A DNA stretch of 64,000 nt from Chloroflexi bacterium AL-N1 (GCA_013122435.1 WYDT01000003.1:62001-126000); one strand, 5' to 3'. Counted from the stretch's first letter, positions 19,703 through 28,917 are shown. The notes: generated by a model not told the origin, from the sequence alone. Program-made: numbers and translations.

Positions 19703-19797
19703 GAGCTTGTGCAGTGTGGCACCAGACACCGAATGTGGTTGTGTGGTGGTCAGACCCGCCTGACTTGGCCAAGGCGCTGCAAGCACAAATGAGGTAA
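19703..19797 (+). pseudogene. 3'-terminal remnant of a second YcaQ-like gene
   Basis: This segment repeats the last 98 bp of the YcaQ-like gene (17324-17421) with few changes. It encodes HQTPNVVVWWSDPPDLAKAL and an in-frame TAA, where the intact gene has HQTPNVVVRWSDPPDLAKAL. Upstream similarity is lost. The copy has no start. It marks one edge of a 2.3-kb segment carrying the lipoprotein, protease and LuxR genes, and suggests tandem duplication followed by deletion or replacement. Confidence 0.8.
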
Positions 19798-19825
19798 GGC
19801 GTTGAGGCAAGGGCAAATACTGATA

Positions 19826-20038
19826 TTAGCGTCTGAAATACCAATATGCCAATGCAGACAGCGCCACTAAAGCACATACGGCTAGTCCAATCAAAACCAC
19901 ACGTCTAGCCGTTTCACGAGTTTGCCGCATACTTTGGACCTGCTTCTGAATGTCGTTCTCAGGGATACCATGCTCCCGTGCATCCCTGGCCCATTCCTCT
20001 TCATCTGTATAGACCTGAAAAGTGACTTTGCGTTTCAT
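19826..20038 (-). CDS. Small single-pass membrane protein
   Basis: 70 residues from ATG 20038 (MKRKVTFQVYTDEEEWARDA). An in-frame TTG at 20047 is an alternative start. A charged N-terminal half (residues 1-42) is followed by one membrane helix (VVLIGLAVCALVALSALAYW) and a short basic tail. No named family is recognised. A truncated relative of its N-terminal half lies at 20969-21033, so the gene was once duplicated around the propeptide gene. Confidence 0.5.
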   Translation of the reverse strand: MKRKVTFQVYTDEEEWARDAREHGIPENDIQKQVQSMRQTRETARRVVLIGLAVCALVALSALAYWYFRR

Positions 20039-20204
20039 GCTGTGCAATCCATGTCGTTAGTGTTGTAGTATTAAAGAATGAAATGACATGTTACATCTTT
20101 AATACTACAACGATTTGGGAATTACAGAATTATAGAGAGGGCATGCACCTACGGTCAAGCTACATAACGTAAAAGTTGTATTCGTTTATGCCACCTCGAA
20201 CACA

Positions 20205-20855
20205 TCAGCCATCACCTTGAGCACTGTCAAACCTTATCATTGGACCGTCGCCCCTAAGGATGGTTAGTTCGATATCGTCTACCTCTATGATGGCAGCACG
20301 CCCCTGCAGCACTGTCTCTTGGTTGGCGCTTTGAGCTTTGTTCAATTGTTGCTGGATTGCAGCAACAAGATCTTCGGTGTTGGGTGGCGTTACTCCTTCT
20401 GGGAGTTGGATTTCAATCTGAATTACTTGGTCAGTGGGATCAAGTCCTGTCATGAAATTTTGATAGCCCAAATCAGCAAGAGCCTGGGCCACCAGCGCGG
20501 GGCGACGACTGTGATGTTCAAATGACATGGTCCCGTCATCCAGCAGGATTACATTGTCAGAGTCGAGTATCTCAAACGGTGCTAATGCTGCGACTGCGTC
20601 AGCAGGTACCTCATGAACGAAGCGCACGTACCCTTTCATCACAGGCTCATACTTGATCCAAGAACCTGCGATACGATCCTCGAACTGCGTATACAACACA
20701 CTTCTATATGTATCAAAAGCATTTTCGAATAGCACAATTTGGTGGACACGTTCTACTGATCGTCCGGTGTCACGGGCACGTTGAGCGATATATTGCTCAA
20801 ATCCATTACTATCACTGATGTCTCTTTCAGGAACCTCACGGTCAGACTCAGCCAT
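20205..20855 (-). CDS. Stand-alone protease propeptide homologue lacking a catalytic domain
   Basis: 216 residues from ATG 20855, preferred because AAAGGA lies 9 bases upstream; the frame is open to 20897. From about residue 10 to the end it parallels the propeptide of the protease at 17910-19223: MKGYVRFVHEVPADAV against TRGYIQFVDKVPMEAV, DLGYQNFMTGLDPTDQVIQI against DLGYQDGLTFFDPVNQKIQI, and QGRAAIIEVDDIELTIL against QGDAAIIEMSDLDLTVL. It stops where the protease domain would begin. No signal peptide is visible. It may be a truncated paralogue or a protein acting in trans as foldase or inhibitor. Confidence 0.7.
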   Translation of the reverse strand: MAESDREVPERDISDSNGFEQYIAQRARDTGRSVERVHQIVLFENAFDTYRSVLYTQFEDRIAGSWIKYEPVMKGYVRFVHEVPADAVAALAPFEILDSDNVILLDDGTMSFEHHSRRPALVAQALADLGYQNFMTGLDPTDQVIQIEIQLPEGVTPPNTEDLVAAIQQQLNKAQSANQETVLQGRAAIIEVDDIELTILRGDGPMIRFDSAQGDG

Positions 20856-20968
20856 ACTTGCTTGTCCTTTCATGTAGTGACGCCTGTCATAAACCAAAAG
20901 AGCTTGCCTATAAGTCCATTATATTCACATGACGTTTGGCTATCTATGGAAGTAACACATTGTTGCCG

Positions 20969-21033
20969 AGCATCCTTGGCCCACTCCTCTTCATCCGAAA
21001 AGTAATTTTGCGTTTCACACTTGCAATCCATGT
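20969..21033 (-). pseudogene. Decayed copy of the small membrane-protein gene 5' end
   Basis: The 65 bp here align with the start of the small gene at 19826-20038: GCATCC-TTGGCCCA-TCCTCTTCATC, then a 12-bp deletion, then AGTAATTTTGCGTTTCA and TGCAATCCATG. The encoded piece, with DEEEWAKDARQQ, matches DEEEWARDAREH. The membrane helix is missing and the frame ends in unrelated sequence. Confidence 0.65.
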
Positions 21034-21138
21034 GATGGTTTGTATCCGTACTATAAGTAGTATGGATTGTTTTCGTATCTGGGTCATAGTCTAACAAAAA
21101 TAAGACCTAATTCTAACAAAACTCCAACTTTGGGTGGT

Positions 21139-21167
21139 TTGATTAGCCTACATAGATCGTGTACAAT
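21139..21167 (+). promoter_or_regulatory. Sigma-70-type promoter for the FmdB-like gene
   Basis: TTGATT (21139-21144), a 17-bp spacer and TACAAT (21162-21167) lie 44 bp before the start codon. This is close to the sigma-70 consensus and is the only good match in the 113-bp gap. Confidence 0.5.
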
Positions 21168-21210
21168 TTGAGACGGCTCTAGAAATATTCATCAGGAGGA
21201 TTGTGTAGTC

Positions 21211-21549
21211 ATGCCAACCTATGTCTATGCATGTGATTCATGTGGAGCGCAGTTCGAACAATTCCAATCGTTTAAAGAAGCACCCTTACAGACCTGTCCC
21301 GCATGTTCAGGATCGGTTCGGCGGGTTTTCCAACCAGTAGGGATCGTTTTTAAAGGTTCAGGTTGGTATATTACCGATAGTCGTAAAGATAGTAGTACAC
21401 CATCGGCAAGTAATACTTCAACTAGTACTAAAGAGACGAAAAGCACCGATGACTCGAAGAACACAACCAGTAGTGATACTGCAACGACGACGACAACTGA
21501 GACCAAAAGTTCCAGCACGAGTGCACCTGCAGCCTCTACCGCAGAGTAG
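21211..21549 (+). CDS. FmdB-family zinc-ribbon protein
   Basis: 112 residues. The N-terminal 55 residues are the FmdB zinc ribbon: PTYVYACDSCGAQFEQ, two CxxC knuckles (CDSC, CPAC), then VRRVFQPVGIVFKGSGWYITD. The rest is a low-complexity Ser/Thr/Lys tail, common in this family. CAGGAGG lies upstream of the ATG. FmdB proteins are widespread; their role is unclear, with regulatory or nucleic-acid-binding functions proposed. Confidence 0.85.
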   Translation: MPTYVYACDSCGAQFEQFQSFKEAPLQTCPACSGSVRRVFQPVGIVFKGSGWYITDSRKDSSTPSASNTSTSTKETKSTDDSKNTTSSDTATTTTTETKSSSTSAPAASTAE

Positions 21550-21627
21550 AGATGTTGTAGCAATTGCATCACGAACCTCCCAGTCCTTATGGCTTAACGG
21601 GCGTGAAGGGTATAGCTGTACCTGTCT

Positions 21628-21662
21628 ATAGGGGTATCATCCGTCAGTGATGATGCCCCTAT
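21628..21662 (+). terminator. Strong hairpin before cysE
   Basis: ATAGGGGTATCATC (21628-21641) and GATGATGCCCCTAT (21649-21662) pair over about 14 bp with one mismatch around a 7-nt loop. It lies between the FmdB-like gene and the cysE group. No long U tract follows; it is probably a terminator. Confidence 0.5.
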
Positions 21663-21715
21663 GATGTGTGTAATCCTTCAATTCCTTTATACCATATGTA
21701 GTGGGAGGTTTTATT

Positions 21716-22492
21716 ATGTCCTGGGAAACCAAAATACGAATCTTACGTGATGATATACGAGCGATCAGGCGCAACGATCCTGCGGCGCGTAATATCGCTG
21801 AGATTATGCTCTACCCTGGTCTTCACGCTATTCTACTTCATCGCATCGCCCATAAACTCTGGCGTCGTCATGTTCCCTTTGTCCCTCGCTTTATTTCGCA
21901 ACTCTCGCGTTTTATGACCGGCATCGAAATCCATCCTGGTGCACGGATTGGCCGTGGCTTCTTCATCGATCACGGGATGGGGGTAGTGATTGGCGAAACC
22001 ACCGAGATCGGTGACTGGGTCATTTTACATCAGGGTGTGACGCTTGGTGGTACAGGCAAGCAGTGCGGCAAACGCCATCCGACTCTTGAGGACCGTGTTA
22101 TTGTGGGGGTCAATGCCGTTGTCCTTGGAGCCATTACTATGGGAGAAGAAGCGCGTATTGGTGGTGGTGCAGTGGTTGTGAAAGATGTGCCGCCCCATGC
22201 AACGGCGGTTGGTGTGCCTGCCCGTATCGTGGCCAAGCGTGATCCTGAAACAGGTACGACGCGGCGGGTCGAACAACTTCCCGATCCGGAAGGTCTTATG
22301 TTGCGTGGTTTGCGTGCCAAGGTGCTTGAAATGGAGACACGGTTGATGGATCTTGAGGAGACTACGAATACTCATCGTCAGGAACACCATTTGACATTTG
22401 ATGCCCTGCCAGCTCATGTCTGGTCTGCATTGGGTGACAATGGCAACGGAAAACCGAAGGATGAAGAGTTTTTATTTGGTGAGGGTATCTAG
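21716..22492 (+). CDS. cysE: Serine O-acetyltransferase
   Basis: 258 residues from ATG 21716, with GGGAGG upstream; an in-frame ATG at 21701 lacks one. The protein shows the SAT N-terminal helical region ([20 protein letters not shown]) and a left-handed beta-helix of hexapeptide repeats: [34 protein letters not shown]. It acetylates L-serine with acetyl-CoA for cysteine synthesis. cysS follows 39 bp later, a cysE-cysS pairing seen in many bacteria. The C-terminal 50 residues are an extension rich in charged residues. Confidence 0.92.
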   Translation: MSWETKIRILRDDIRAIRRNDPAARNIAEIMLYPGLHAILLHRIAHKLWRRHVPFVPRFISQLSRFMTGIEIHPGARIGRGFFIDHGMGVVIGETTEIGDWVILHQGVTLGGTGKQCGKRHPTLEDRVIVGVNAVVLGAITMGEEARIGGGAVVVKDVPPHATAVGVPARIVAKRDPETGTTRRVEQLPDPEGLMLRGLRAKVLEMETRLMDLEETTNTHRQEHHLTFDALPAHVWSALGDNGNGKPKDEEFLFGEGI

Positions 22493-22531
22493 TTTCCCTA
22501 AACCAAACCTTTTGCAGTTGAGGTATAGACA

Positions 22532-23950
22532 ATGGCTATTCAAATATATAACACATTAACGCGTGCAACAGAACCTCTTGTGACAATTGAGCCCGATGTG
22601 GTGCGAATGTATGTATGTGGCGTGACTGTGTATGACCAGGCGCATATTGGTCATGCGATGTCGGCTATGGTGTTCGATGTGGTGCGTCGCTATCTCACAT
22701 TTCGTGGCTATGATGTACACCATGTCGTTAACTTCACCGATATTGATGACAAGATTATCAATCGTGCCAATCAGCTTGATCGTAATCCGAAACAGCTTGC
22801 GGAACAATATATCGACGAATTTATCGAAGATCTCACGTCGTTGAATATTCTCCCGGCAACATTGTACCCACGTGCAACAGACACCATGCCGGAGATTATC
22901 GCATTTATTGAGCAGTTGATCAGCTCAGACTATGCTTATGAAGCCGATGGTGATGTGTACTTTCGAGTGACCAAGGATGCCGATTATGGCAAACTCTCCG
23001 GCAGAAACCTGGACGATATGCTGACAGGAACACGTTTTGAGGTTGATGAACGCAAAGAGAGTCCTGCCGACTTTGCCCTTTGGAAGGCAGCCAAACCAAA
23101 TGAGCCAGCTTGGCCCAGCCCATGGGGCGACGGACGACCTGGCTGGCATATCGAGTGTTCCGCCATGAATCTTAAGCATCTGGGTGAGCAGATCGATATC
23201 CACGGCGGTGGGAACGATCTTGTCTTTCCTCATCATGAAAACGAGATTGCTCAAACAGAGAGTCTTACCGATAAACCCTTTGCGCGCTTCTGGATGCACA
23301 ATGGAATGTTACAAATTCACACCCGTCTCGACGATGGGAGTTATAAACTGGAAAAAATGTCCAAGTCGCTGGGGAATGTCGTAACGGTACGCGAATTTTT
23401 ACGTGAACATCCGGCAGATATTTTGCGACTCATTGTGTTGTCGTCATGCTACCGCAATCCGCTGGCCTATGGTGCAGAGATTGTGGCGGATCAGGGGCGC
23501 AAACTGGCACGCCTCCGCAGCGCGCTTGACCCAGCCACTGGCTCTGAGGCAATGAGTGATGCAGCGCGACAACTTGAGGTGGTGACCGAAGCAACTCGGT
23601 CGCAGTTCATCCAGATGATGGATGATGACTTTAATGCGTCGGGAGCACTGGCGGCGTTGTTTGAACTGGTTCGTGCCATCAACACAGCCCGCGATAATGG
23701 GGTTGGTGGTGTGTCCTTTGAAGCAGCTCAACATACGTTACGCGAATTGGCTGGAGTGCTTGGACTAACGCTTGAACAACAGCAACATTCCCACGATATT
23801 GCGCCATTTGTTGATCTGTTGATCGAATTACGGGCAGAGCTACGAAAAGTAAAACAGTACACTCTTGCCGATACCGTTCGCAATCGTCTGGGCGATCTTG
23901 GTATTGTGCTTGAAGATAGCCCACAGGGAACCCGATGGAAAACCAAATAA
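22532..23950 (+). CDS. cysS: Cysteinyl-tRNA synthetase
   Basis: 472 residues, class I aminoacyl-tRNA synthetase. Signatures are [18 protein letters not shown] (HIGH motif, zinc Cys), WHIECSAMN (zinc Cys), HHENEIAQ (zinc His) and the KMSKS loop EKMSKSLGN. The C-terminal DALR-like domain ends [12 protein letters not shown], as usual. It charges tRNA-Cys. Its last 16 bases overlap the start of prmA in another frame, indicating translational coupling. Confidence 0.96.
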   Translation: MAIQIYNTLTRATEPLVTIEPDVVRMYVCGVTVYDQAHIGHAMSAMVFDVVRRYLTFRGYDVHHVVNFTDIDDKIINRANQLDRNPKQLAEQYIDEFIEDLTSLNILPATLYPRATDTMPEIIAFIEQLISSDYAYEADGDVYFRVTKDADYGKLSGRNLDDMLTGTRFEVDERKESPADFALWKAAKPNEPAWPSPWGDGRPGWHIECSAMNLKHLGEQIDIHGGGNDLVFPHHENEIAQTESLTDKPFARFWMHNGMLQIHTRLDDGSYKLEKMSKSLGNVVTVREFLREHPADILRLIVLSSCYRNPLAYGAEIVADQGRKLARLRSALDPATGSEAMSDAARQLEVVTEATRSQFIQMMDDDFNASGALAALFELVRAINTARDNGVGGVSFEAAQHTLRELAGVLGLTLEQQQHSHDIAPFVDLLIELRAELRKVKQYTLADTVRNRLGDLGIVLEDSPQGTRWKTK

Positions 23951-24951
23951 CATCCTGGATGGAGTTGTCCGTTGAAGTCGATCACGAAGCAGTCGAGTCG
24001 GTGAGTGATCTATTGGCACAGTATGGATACAATGGCGGCGTTGCGATTGATCAGCCGATCATTCCTGGTGCTGATGGGCCAGAATATACGTATGATCTGG
24101 ATCGCCCGGTCACACTACGGACCTATGTGCCGATGGATGAGCGGGCCGAAGAGGTGCGTTCACGTGTTGAGCAGGCGCTCTGGCATTTTGGTCAGATGCG
24201 TCCGGTTGGCCCACTGCGAATGGCGACTGTAAATGAAGAAGATTGGGCGAATGCATGGAAGAAGCATTACACAATCCAGCATGTAGGCCAGCGAACGGTC
24301 ATTGTCCCTTCATGGCTCGAATACGATGCACAGCCGGATGAGGTCATTCTACGACTCGATCCGGGTATGGCCTTTGGTACTGGTCTGCATCCAACCACTC
24401 AACTTTGTTTAGTGTTGCTTGAGCAGTATGTTCAGCCAGCAATGAAGATTATCGATCTGGGTTGTGGTTCTGGTATATTGTCAGTGGCTGCCGCACAATT
24501 GGAGGCTGCTGCGGTGTTGGCGTTGGATACTGATCCGATTGCGGTTGATGCAACACGTAATAATCTTGAACTCAATGCTATGGATGATCGTGTGCAGGTA
24601 GCAGAAGGTAGTTTGGGCAAGGGTGCATCCTTTGGGCATTGGATGGGATGGAACACCGGACGAACCAGTGCATCAGCAGACCAGGAGTCGCTGGATAAAG
24701 GACCCAACGCTTCGCAAGCCGAGTGGCAACATTGTGATCTGATTGTTGCTAATATCATTGCGCGGGTGTTAGTGGCTGTCGCTGATGATATTGCTGCTAC
24801 ACTTGCCCCTGGTGGATTGGTGATTAGCTCAGGGATTATTACCGAACGTGAAGCAGAGGTTATGGCGGCGTACACGGCTGCTGGATTTGAGTGTCTCGAC
24901 CGACAGCAACAGGGTGATTGGGTTGCTTTTGTCCATCGCAAAGCAGCATAG
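23935..24951 (+). CDS. prmA: Ribosomal protein L11 methyltransferase
   Basis: 338 residues. The N-terminal substrate domain starts [20 protein letters not shown]. The linker [19 protein letters not shown] and SAM motif I ([16 protein letters not shown]) are diagnostic of PrmA, as is [12 protein letters not shown]. There is a roughly 40-residue insertion after VAEGSLGKG (about residues 228-262), longer than in E. coli PrmA. It trimethylates ribosomal protein L11. It overlaps cysS and precedes rsmE, a common pairing. Confidence 0.93.
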   Translation: MENQITSWMELSVEVDHEAVESVSDLLAQYGYNGGVAIDQPIIPGADGPEYTYDLDRPVTLRTYVPMDERAEEVRSRVEQALWHFGQMRPVGPLRMATVNEEDWANAWKKHYTIQHVGQRTVIVPSWLEYDAQPDEVILRLDPGMAFGTGLHPTTQLCLVLLEQYVQPAMKIIDLGCGSGILSVAAAQLEAAAVLALDTDPIAVDATRNNLELNAMDDRVQVAEGSLGKGASFGHWMGWNTGRTSASADQESLDKGPNASQAEWQHCDLIVANIIARVLVAVADDIAATLAPGGLVISSGIITEREAEVMAAYTAAGFECLDRQQQGDWVAFVHRKAA

Positions 24952-24987
24952 CTAGAATACATAACAAGTTCTCGTACATTGGAAAAT

Positions 24988-25818
24988 ATGTCAAAACGCA
25001 CACGCAACTCGCCAGACCAGCCTTCACTGGGTAATACCTATCGTTTTTTTGTCCAGACGGAGCTTGAACTCAATCGTGAAGTGGTGGTAGAGGATGTCCA
25101 ACTTACACATCAGCTCACCAAAGTTCTGCGGTTGCAGGTAGGTTCGCATATTTTGTTGCTGGACAACAGCGGTTGGGAATACACTGTACAACTCATCACG
25201 CTTGAGCGGAGGCGTTTTGTAGGGTTGGTTGAAGGAAGAGAAAGGTCTGCTGGTGAACCACGTACGCATGTTACCCTCTTCGTGGGTATTATGCGAGCAG
25301 AACGTTTTGAGTGGGTGCTGCAAAAGGGGACAGAGCTAGGCGTTGCGATCTTTGTCCCGGTTGCTTCTGAACATGGTATTGCCAACGCAGCTCAAGACGT
25401 AGAGAGCCGCAAATTTGAACGTTGGCAGCGTATTGTCCGTGAGGCGGCAGAACAAGCCTGCCGTGGTACATTGCCACACATTACGAGGAGTATCCCTTTT
25501 GTGTCGGGATGTGAACAGGCTGTCAAAAGTGGTATAGCTGTGTTATTATGGGAGGGACACGCTAGTGTGTCACTTCGACAAGTAATACACAATACAACCA
25601 GAACAATGTCGCAAACCGAAGCAGTTGCTCCCACAACACCCCCCTTCTCCGTGGCTCTTATGAGTGGACCGGAAGGTGGATTTACCTCAACCGAAGTCAC
25701 AACAGCACAAGATTATGGCGTTATCCCAGTAACGCTGGGCCGACGTATCCTGCGGGCGGAAACTGCGCCAATTGTGGCAACCACAGCAGTTTTATATGCA
25801 ATGGGTGATTTGGAATAA
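24988..25818 (+). CDS. rsmE: 16S rRNA m3U1498 methyltransferase
   Basis: 276 residues from ATG 24988; an in-frame TTG nine bases upstream is less likely. It is a SPOUT-class enzyme: an N-terminal PUA-like domain (YRFFVQTELELNREV, HQLTKVLRLQVGSHILLLD), then ERFEWVLQKGTELGVAIFVP and the knot motifs MSGPEGGFTSTEV and VTLGRRILRAETAPI. It methylates U1498 of 16S rRNA. It follows prmA by 36 bp in the same operon. Confidence 0.94.
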   Translation: MSKRTRNSPDQPSLGNTYRFFVQTELELNREVVVEDVQLTHQLTKVLRLQVGSHILLLDNSGWEYTVQLITLERRRFVGLVEGRERSAGEPRTHVTLFVGIMRAERFEWVLQKGTELGVAIFVPVASEHGIANAAQDVESRKFERWQRIVREAAEQACRGTLPHITRSIPFVSGCEQAVKSGIAVLLWEGHASVSLRQVIHNTTRTMSQTEAVAPTTPPFSVALMSGPEGGFTSTEVTTAQDYGVIPVTLGRRILRAETAPIVATTAVLYAMGDLE

Positions 25819-25863
25819 CTGATCGGTCTTTTACAACCAGGCATCAATTATGGAGGACGTGGT

Positions 25864-27207
25864 ATGTTCGGAAGGTCGCGTGCGGTCATTGCTCATGCTG
25901 TTGCTGGCATCGTTTTGTTGATCGTTGGTTTTGGAGGAGGATGGATTTGTGCATTGATGTTTGGTAGTTATGTGCCGATGCGTGGCGCCATTGCTGCGAT
26001 GTTCAGCCCCACGAATGCCCAAACACCACAAGAGATTCGTCAGCAATTTAGTGTCTTTTGGGAGACATGGCACCTGGTTGACCAGGACTTCTATCACGAA
26101 GAACCACTTGATCGCCAACGTATGATTACTGGCTCAATTAATGGTATGCTTGCCTCTCTCGATGATCCCTACACTGTCTATCAAGAACCAGATCTGGCAG
26201 CCCAATCCAACGATAATTTGCGTGGGTCGTTTGAAGGTATTGGTGCGTATATTCGTATTGCTAACGGTAAGGCGTATATTAGCCGCCCCATGGAGAATTC
26301 ACCAGCCTTGCGTGCGGGTCTACAGCAGGATGACGAAATTCTCAAGATCGATGGTGAAGTGGTCTCGCCATTTATTGAAGATCTCGATACTAGTGAGGCG
26401 CATGTGAAGGTGGCTGCCAGAATCCGTGGTCCAAAGGGTACTGCTGTCACGTTAACCATTCGCCGTGAGTTTGAAGGACAGCCTTTTGATGTGGTAATCG
26501 AGCGTGACGAGGTGATCGTCAGCAGTGTCCAAAGTGCTATGCTTGATAATGATGTAGCCTATCTGAAGATCAGCGGATTCAAGACCACCACACCAAATGA
26601 TTTTGATCTAGCCATGCGTAAGTTACTCGCACAACAACCTCAAGGGCTGGTGCTCGATCTTCGTGACAATCCAGGTGGTTATCTCAAACCGGCACAGGAA
26701 GTGCTTGGTCGCTTCTACGAAGGGGTTGCGTTGTATGAGAAGAAAACTGGCGGTGAAGTGCTGACGCTTAACACCATCAAAGGTCCGGCCAATACGCGTG
26801 CTTTCGATCTTCCACTGGTCGTGCTGGTAAATGGCAGATCTGCCAGTGCCAGTGAGATCGTGGCTGGTGCGCTGCGTGATATGCGGGAGTCGACCTATTT
26901 GATTGGTGAGACCACCTTTGGGAAAGGGTCGGTGCAAAATATTCATCAACTTAGCAATGGTGCCAATGTACGTGTGACAACTGCATATTGGTTAACCCCA
27001 GGTAAGCAAACGATCAGTAATGTTGGTATCACGCCTGAATATGTTGTTGCTATGACCGATGAGCCAACTCAGATGGTGCCTTGTGTTGCAGATAATGAGC
27101 CATTGGAAGGCCAGTCAGGTTGTGCCGATGATCAACTTGCTGCTGCAATCCAATTTTTAACGGAAGGACAACTCCCTCGGGAGGCGACATCTGCTGTACG
27201 TCGTTAA
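25864..27207 (+). CDS. C-terminal processing serine protease (S41/CtpA family)
   Basis: 447 residues. Residues about 8-28 are a membrane anchor or uncleaved signal. A PDZ domain spans roughly 105-190 (GSFEGIGAYI, SPALRAGLQQDDEILKIDG). The catalytic core includes LDLRDNPGGYL, the Ser in SASASE (residues 326-331) and Lys354 in TFGKGSVQ, the Ser-Lys dyad of S41 peptidases. An extracytoplasmic role in processing or degrading exported proteins is expected. GGAGG precedes the ATG. It probably ends the cysE-rsmE operon. Confidence 0.92.
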   Translation: MFGRSRAVIAHAVAGIVLLIVGFGGGWICALMFGSYVPMRGAIAAMFSPTNAQTPQEIRQQFSVFWETWHLVDQDFYHEEPLDRQRMITGSINGMLASLDDPYTVYQEPDLAAQSNDNLRGSFEGIGAYIRIANGKAYISRPMENSPALRAGLQQDDEILKIDGEVVSPFIEDLDTSEAHVKVAARIRGPKGTAVTLTIRREFEGQPFDVVIERDEVIVSSVQSAMLDNDVAYLKISGFKTTTPNDFDLAMRKLLAQQPQGLVLDLRDNPGGYLKPAQEVLGRFYEGVALYEKKTGGEVLTLNTIKGPANTRAFDLPLVVLVNGRSASASEIVAGALRDMRESTYLIGETTFGKGSVQNIHQLSNGANVRVTTAYWLTPGKQTISNVGITPEYVVAMTDEPTQMVPCVADNEPLEGQSGCADDQLAAAIQFLTEGQLPREATSAVRR

Positions 27208-27263
27208 ATAGTTTGTAGTTAGTAGGCACAATGCGTTCATGGTGCGATTTTTAGTTCTTCTGA

Positions 27264-27857
27264 TCACATGTGGCACTGATGCCTAAGTTCTTGCTCAAGT
27301 GCATCAACCAATGTATCTCTGGTTGGGTTTGTATACCACGACTCGAATTGTGCTCGGTAGGTCTCTCAGGGCTCTGTCAATGGTCGTCGAGGGTCATCAC
27401 TGAGTGCATAGGCCATTCCCTCCCATATCCACATGGATGCGCACATTAATTCGATTAAACCCAGTTCTTGTGCCCGCCAGTGGTGGATTAGTTCGTGTTT
27501 GATATAGTATTGTGTCCAGCCTCGCGGGGCCACCACCGTGCCAGCTTTTCCCATTTTTGGTGCGGCTGCCTGCTTAAACCCAAAACGCTCGAAGCATTGG
27601 TGAGTCGAGCAAAATATCATCTTTGGAGCATAATGAAATGAACCTAGAAGCGGTTCAATCTCTTTAATCGATTGCGGTACCAACTCAGTAGCTTCTTCAC
27701 GGCGTGCCTCGTCTTCCATGCAAATCTGATCAACCCCACCAGAAACACCGAAAACTGTTGGTATCAGTATCCTTGATTGTGCATACAAAGCGAATAATCC
27801 GATCGGGGTGATTAAAGTGACGACAATTATGCCAATGAGCCACTACCTTTTATGCAT
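27264..27857 (-). pseudogene. Membrane-anchored HExxH metallopeptidase-like gene with two in-frame stops
   Basis: A continuous 198-codon frame runs from ATG 27857 to TGA 27264-27266, interrupted by TAG at 27843-27845 (codon 5) and TGA at 27366-27368. Before the first stop it reads MHKR; after it, WLIGIIVVTLITPIGLFALY, a membrane helix. The middle has KHELIHHWRAQELG, a zinc-peptidase-like HExxH, and WEGMAYALSDDP, where the downstream Glu is a possible third ligand. After the TGA the frame reads on sensibly (ETYRAQFESWYTNPTRDTLV). Both stops could derive from TGG. A TTG at 27788 could start a shorter protein, so residual function is not excluded. Confidence 0.7.
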
Positions 27858-28103
27858 TGTCAGAACCTGATGTTACTTTATGCCAGTCCAATTGGTTGAT
27901 TATAGCATTTTCACTTATGGTTCTGATCTCATAAGCATTTCCATCTGTATCCAGTGATATTTCAAGCTGCGACTCTGATATGCCTGTTGCGAAAGGGATA
28001 AATGCTTGTTATCGCAAACATTTTGATATAGCATATATTGATGTGTAGCACAAATACGCCTGATCCGAACGAATATATTTGGGGACAATATGTGTATAAC
28101 CTC
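27858..28103. other. Gene-free stretch upstream of the lexA promoter
   Basis: No supported gene on either strand. The sequence is AT-rich and separates the broken metallopeptidase gene from the lexA promoter. Nothing else was recognised. Confidence 0.5.
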
Positions 28104-28133
28104 TTGACACAGCACAAGTGTTTCCTTTATAAT
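28104..28133 (+). promoter_or_regulatory. Consensus sigma-70 promoter of lexA
   Basis: A perfect TTGACA (28104-28109) and perfect TATAAT (28128-28133) are separated by 18 bp. The predicted transcription start is near 28140, about 90 bases before the lexA ATG. Confidence 0.8.
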
Positions 28134-28148
28134 CAGAATGCTACATTA

Positions 28149-28160
28149 GTTCTAACGAAC
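28149..28160 (+). promoter_or_regulatory. Candidate LexA operator
   Basis: GTTC-taac-GAAC, a perfect inverted repeat with a 4-bp spacer, lies about 10-20 bases after the predicted transcription start of lexA. Its half-sites are those of LexA boxes in several bacterial groups (GTTC/GAAC), and its position fits autorepression. Confidence 0.6.
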
Positions 28161-28228
28161 ATGTTTGCGATAAATCTGGGCTGCTGTAGCTTGTTTCTCT
28201 AAGCACAGCAAATGAAAGGACAAGTATA

Positions 28229-28888
28229 ATGCGGTCGGCAGACGGTCTTTCTACCCGTCAACAAGACATTCTTAAGTATATTCAAGGTTTTGTGGAGGAG
28301 CAAGGTTACCCACCTACCATCCGACAAATCCAGGAAAGTCTGAATATATCTTCTACCTCTGTGGTAGCTTACAATCTAAGAGTGTTAGAGACTAAGAGCT
28401 TGCTGAAACGGGTCGGCAAAGTATCACGTGGTATTACTATTCCACAGACAACGCCTGTGCAACCCAGTTTACGAAATGGTTTCCAGGTTCCAGTCCTTGG
28501 AGTCATTACGGCAGGTCAGCCACTTCCGAACCCAGAGGATACTAGTTCTGGGGAAGCTGAACTGGTAGATGTACCGGAAGATGTTGCACCACCCGAACGT
28601 CTTAGCGATGTCTATGCGCTGCGTGTTCGTGGTCATTCCATGATTGATGCCCTGATCGACGATGGCGATGTTGTATTGCTCCGCTACCAGGAGACCGCTG
28701 AAAATGGTCAAATGGTTGCTGCTTTGATTGAGGATGACAACGCCGTGACGTTGAAGCGCTTCTACAAAGAGGGTGATCGTGTGCGACTCCAACCCGCCAA
28801 TGTAACCATGGACCCAATCTATGTAAATGCTGATAAAGTGCGTATTCAGGGACGCGTTGTCGGTGTAATGCGCTCACTGTACTACTAG
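28229..28888 (+). CDS. lexA: LexA repressor, SOS regulator
   Basis: 219 residues. An N-terminal winged helix (LSTRQQDILKYIQGFVEEQG, then PPTIRQIQESLNISSTS) binds DNA. The C-terminal S24 domain has the self-cleavage bond Ala95-Gly96 (VITAGQP), nucleophile Ser137 in RGHSM and Lys176 in VTLKRF. It represses DNA-damage genes until RecA-stimulated self-cleavage. AAAGGACAAG precedes the ATG. A perfect promoter and a GTTC-N4-GAAC site upstream suggest autoregulation. Confidence 0.96.
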   Translation: MRSADGLSTRQQDILKYIQGFVEEQGYPPTIRQIQESLNISSTSVVAYNLRVLETKSLLKRVGKVSRGITIPQTTPVQPSLRNGFQVPVLGVITAGQPLPNPEDTSSGEAELVDVPEDVAPPERLSDVYALRVRGHSMIDALIDDGDVVLLRYQETAENGQMVAALIEDDNAVTLKRFYKEGDRVRLQPANVTMDPIYVNADKVRIQGRVVGVMRSLYY

Positions 28889-28917
28889 TATGATGTTTGA
28901 GACCTTCATCAACACAT

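Noticed and set aside
27366..27368. Selenocysteine or programmed readthrough at the in-frame TGA
   Set aside because: No SECIS-like hairpin was evident right after the TGA, the likely ancestral codon is TGG, and a second stop (TAG) occurs near the start. Pseudogene is simpler.
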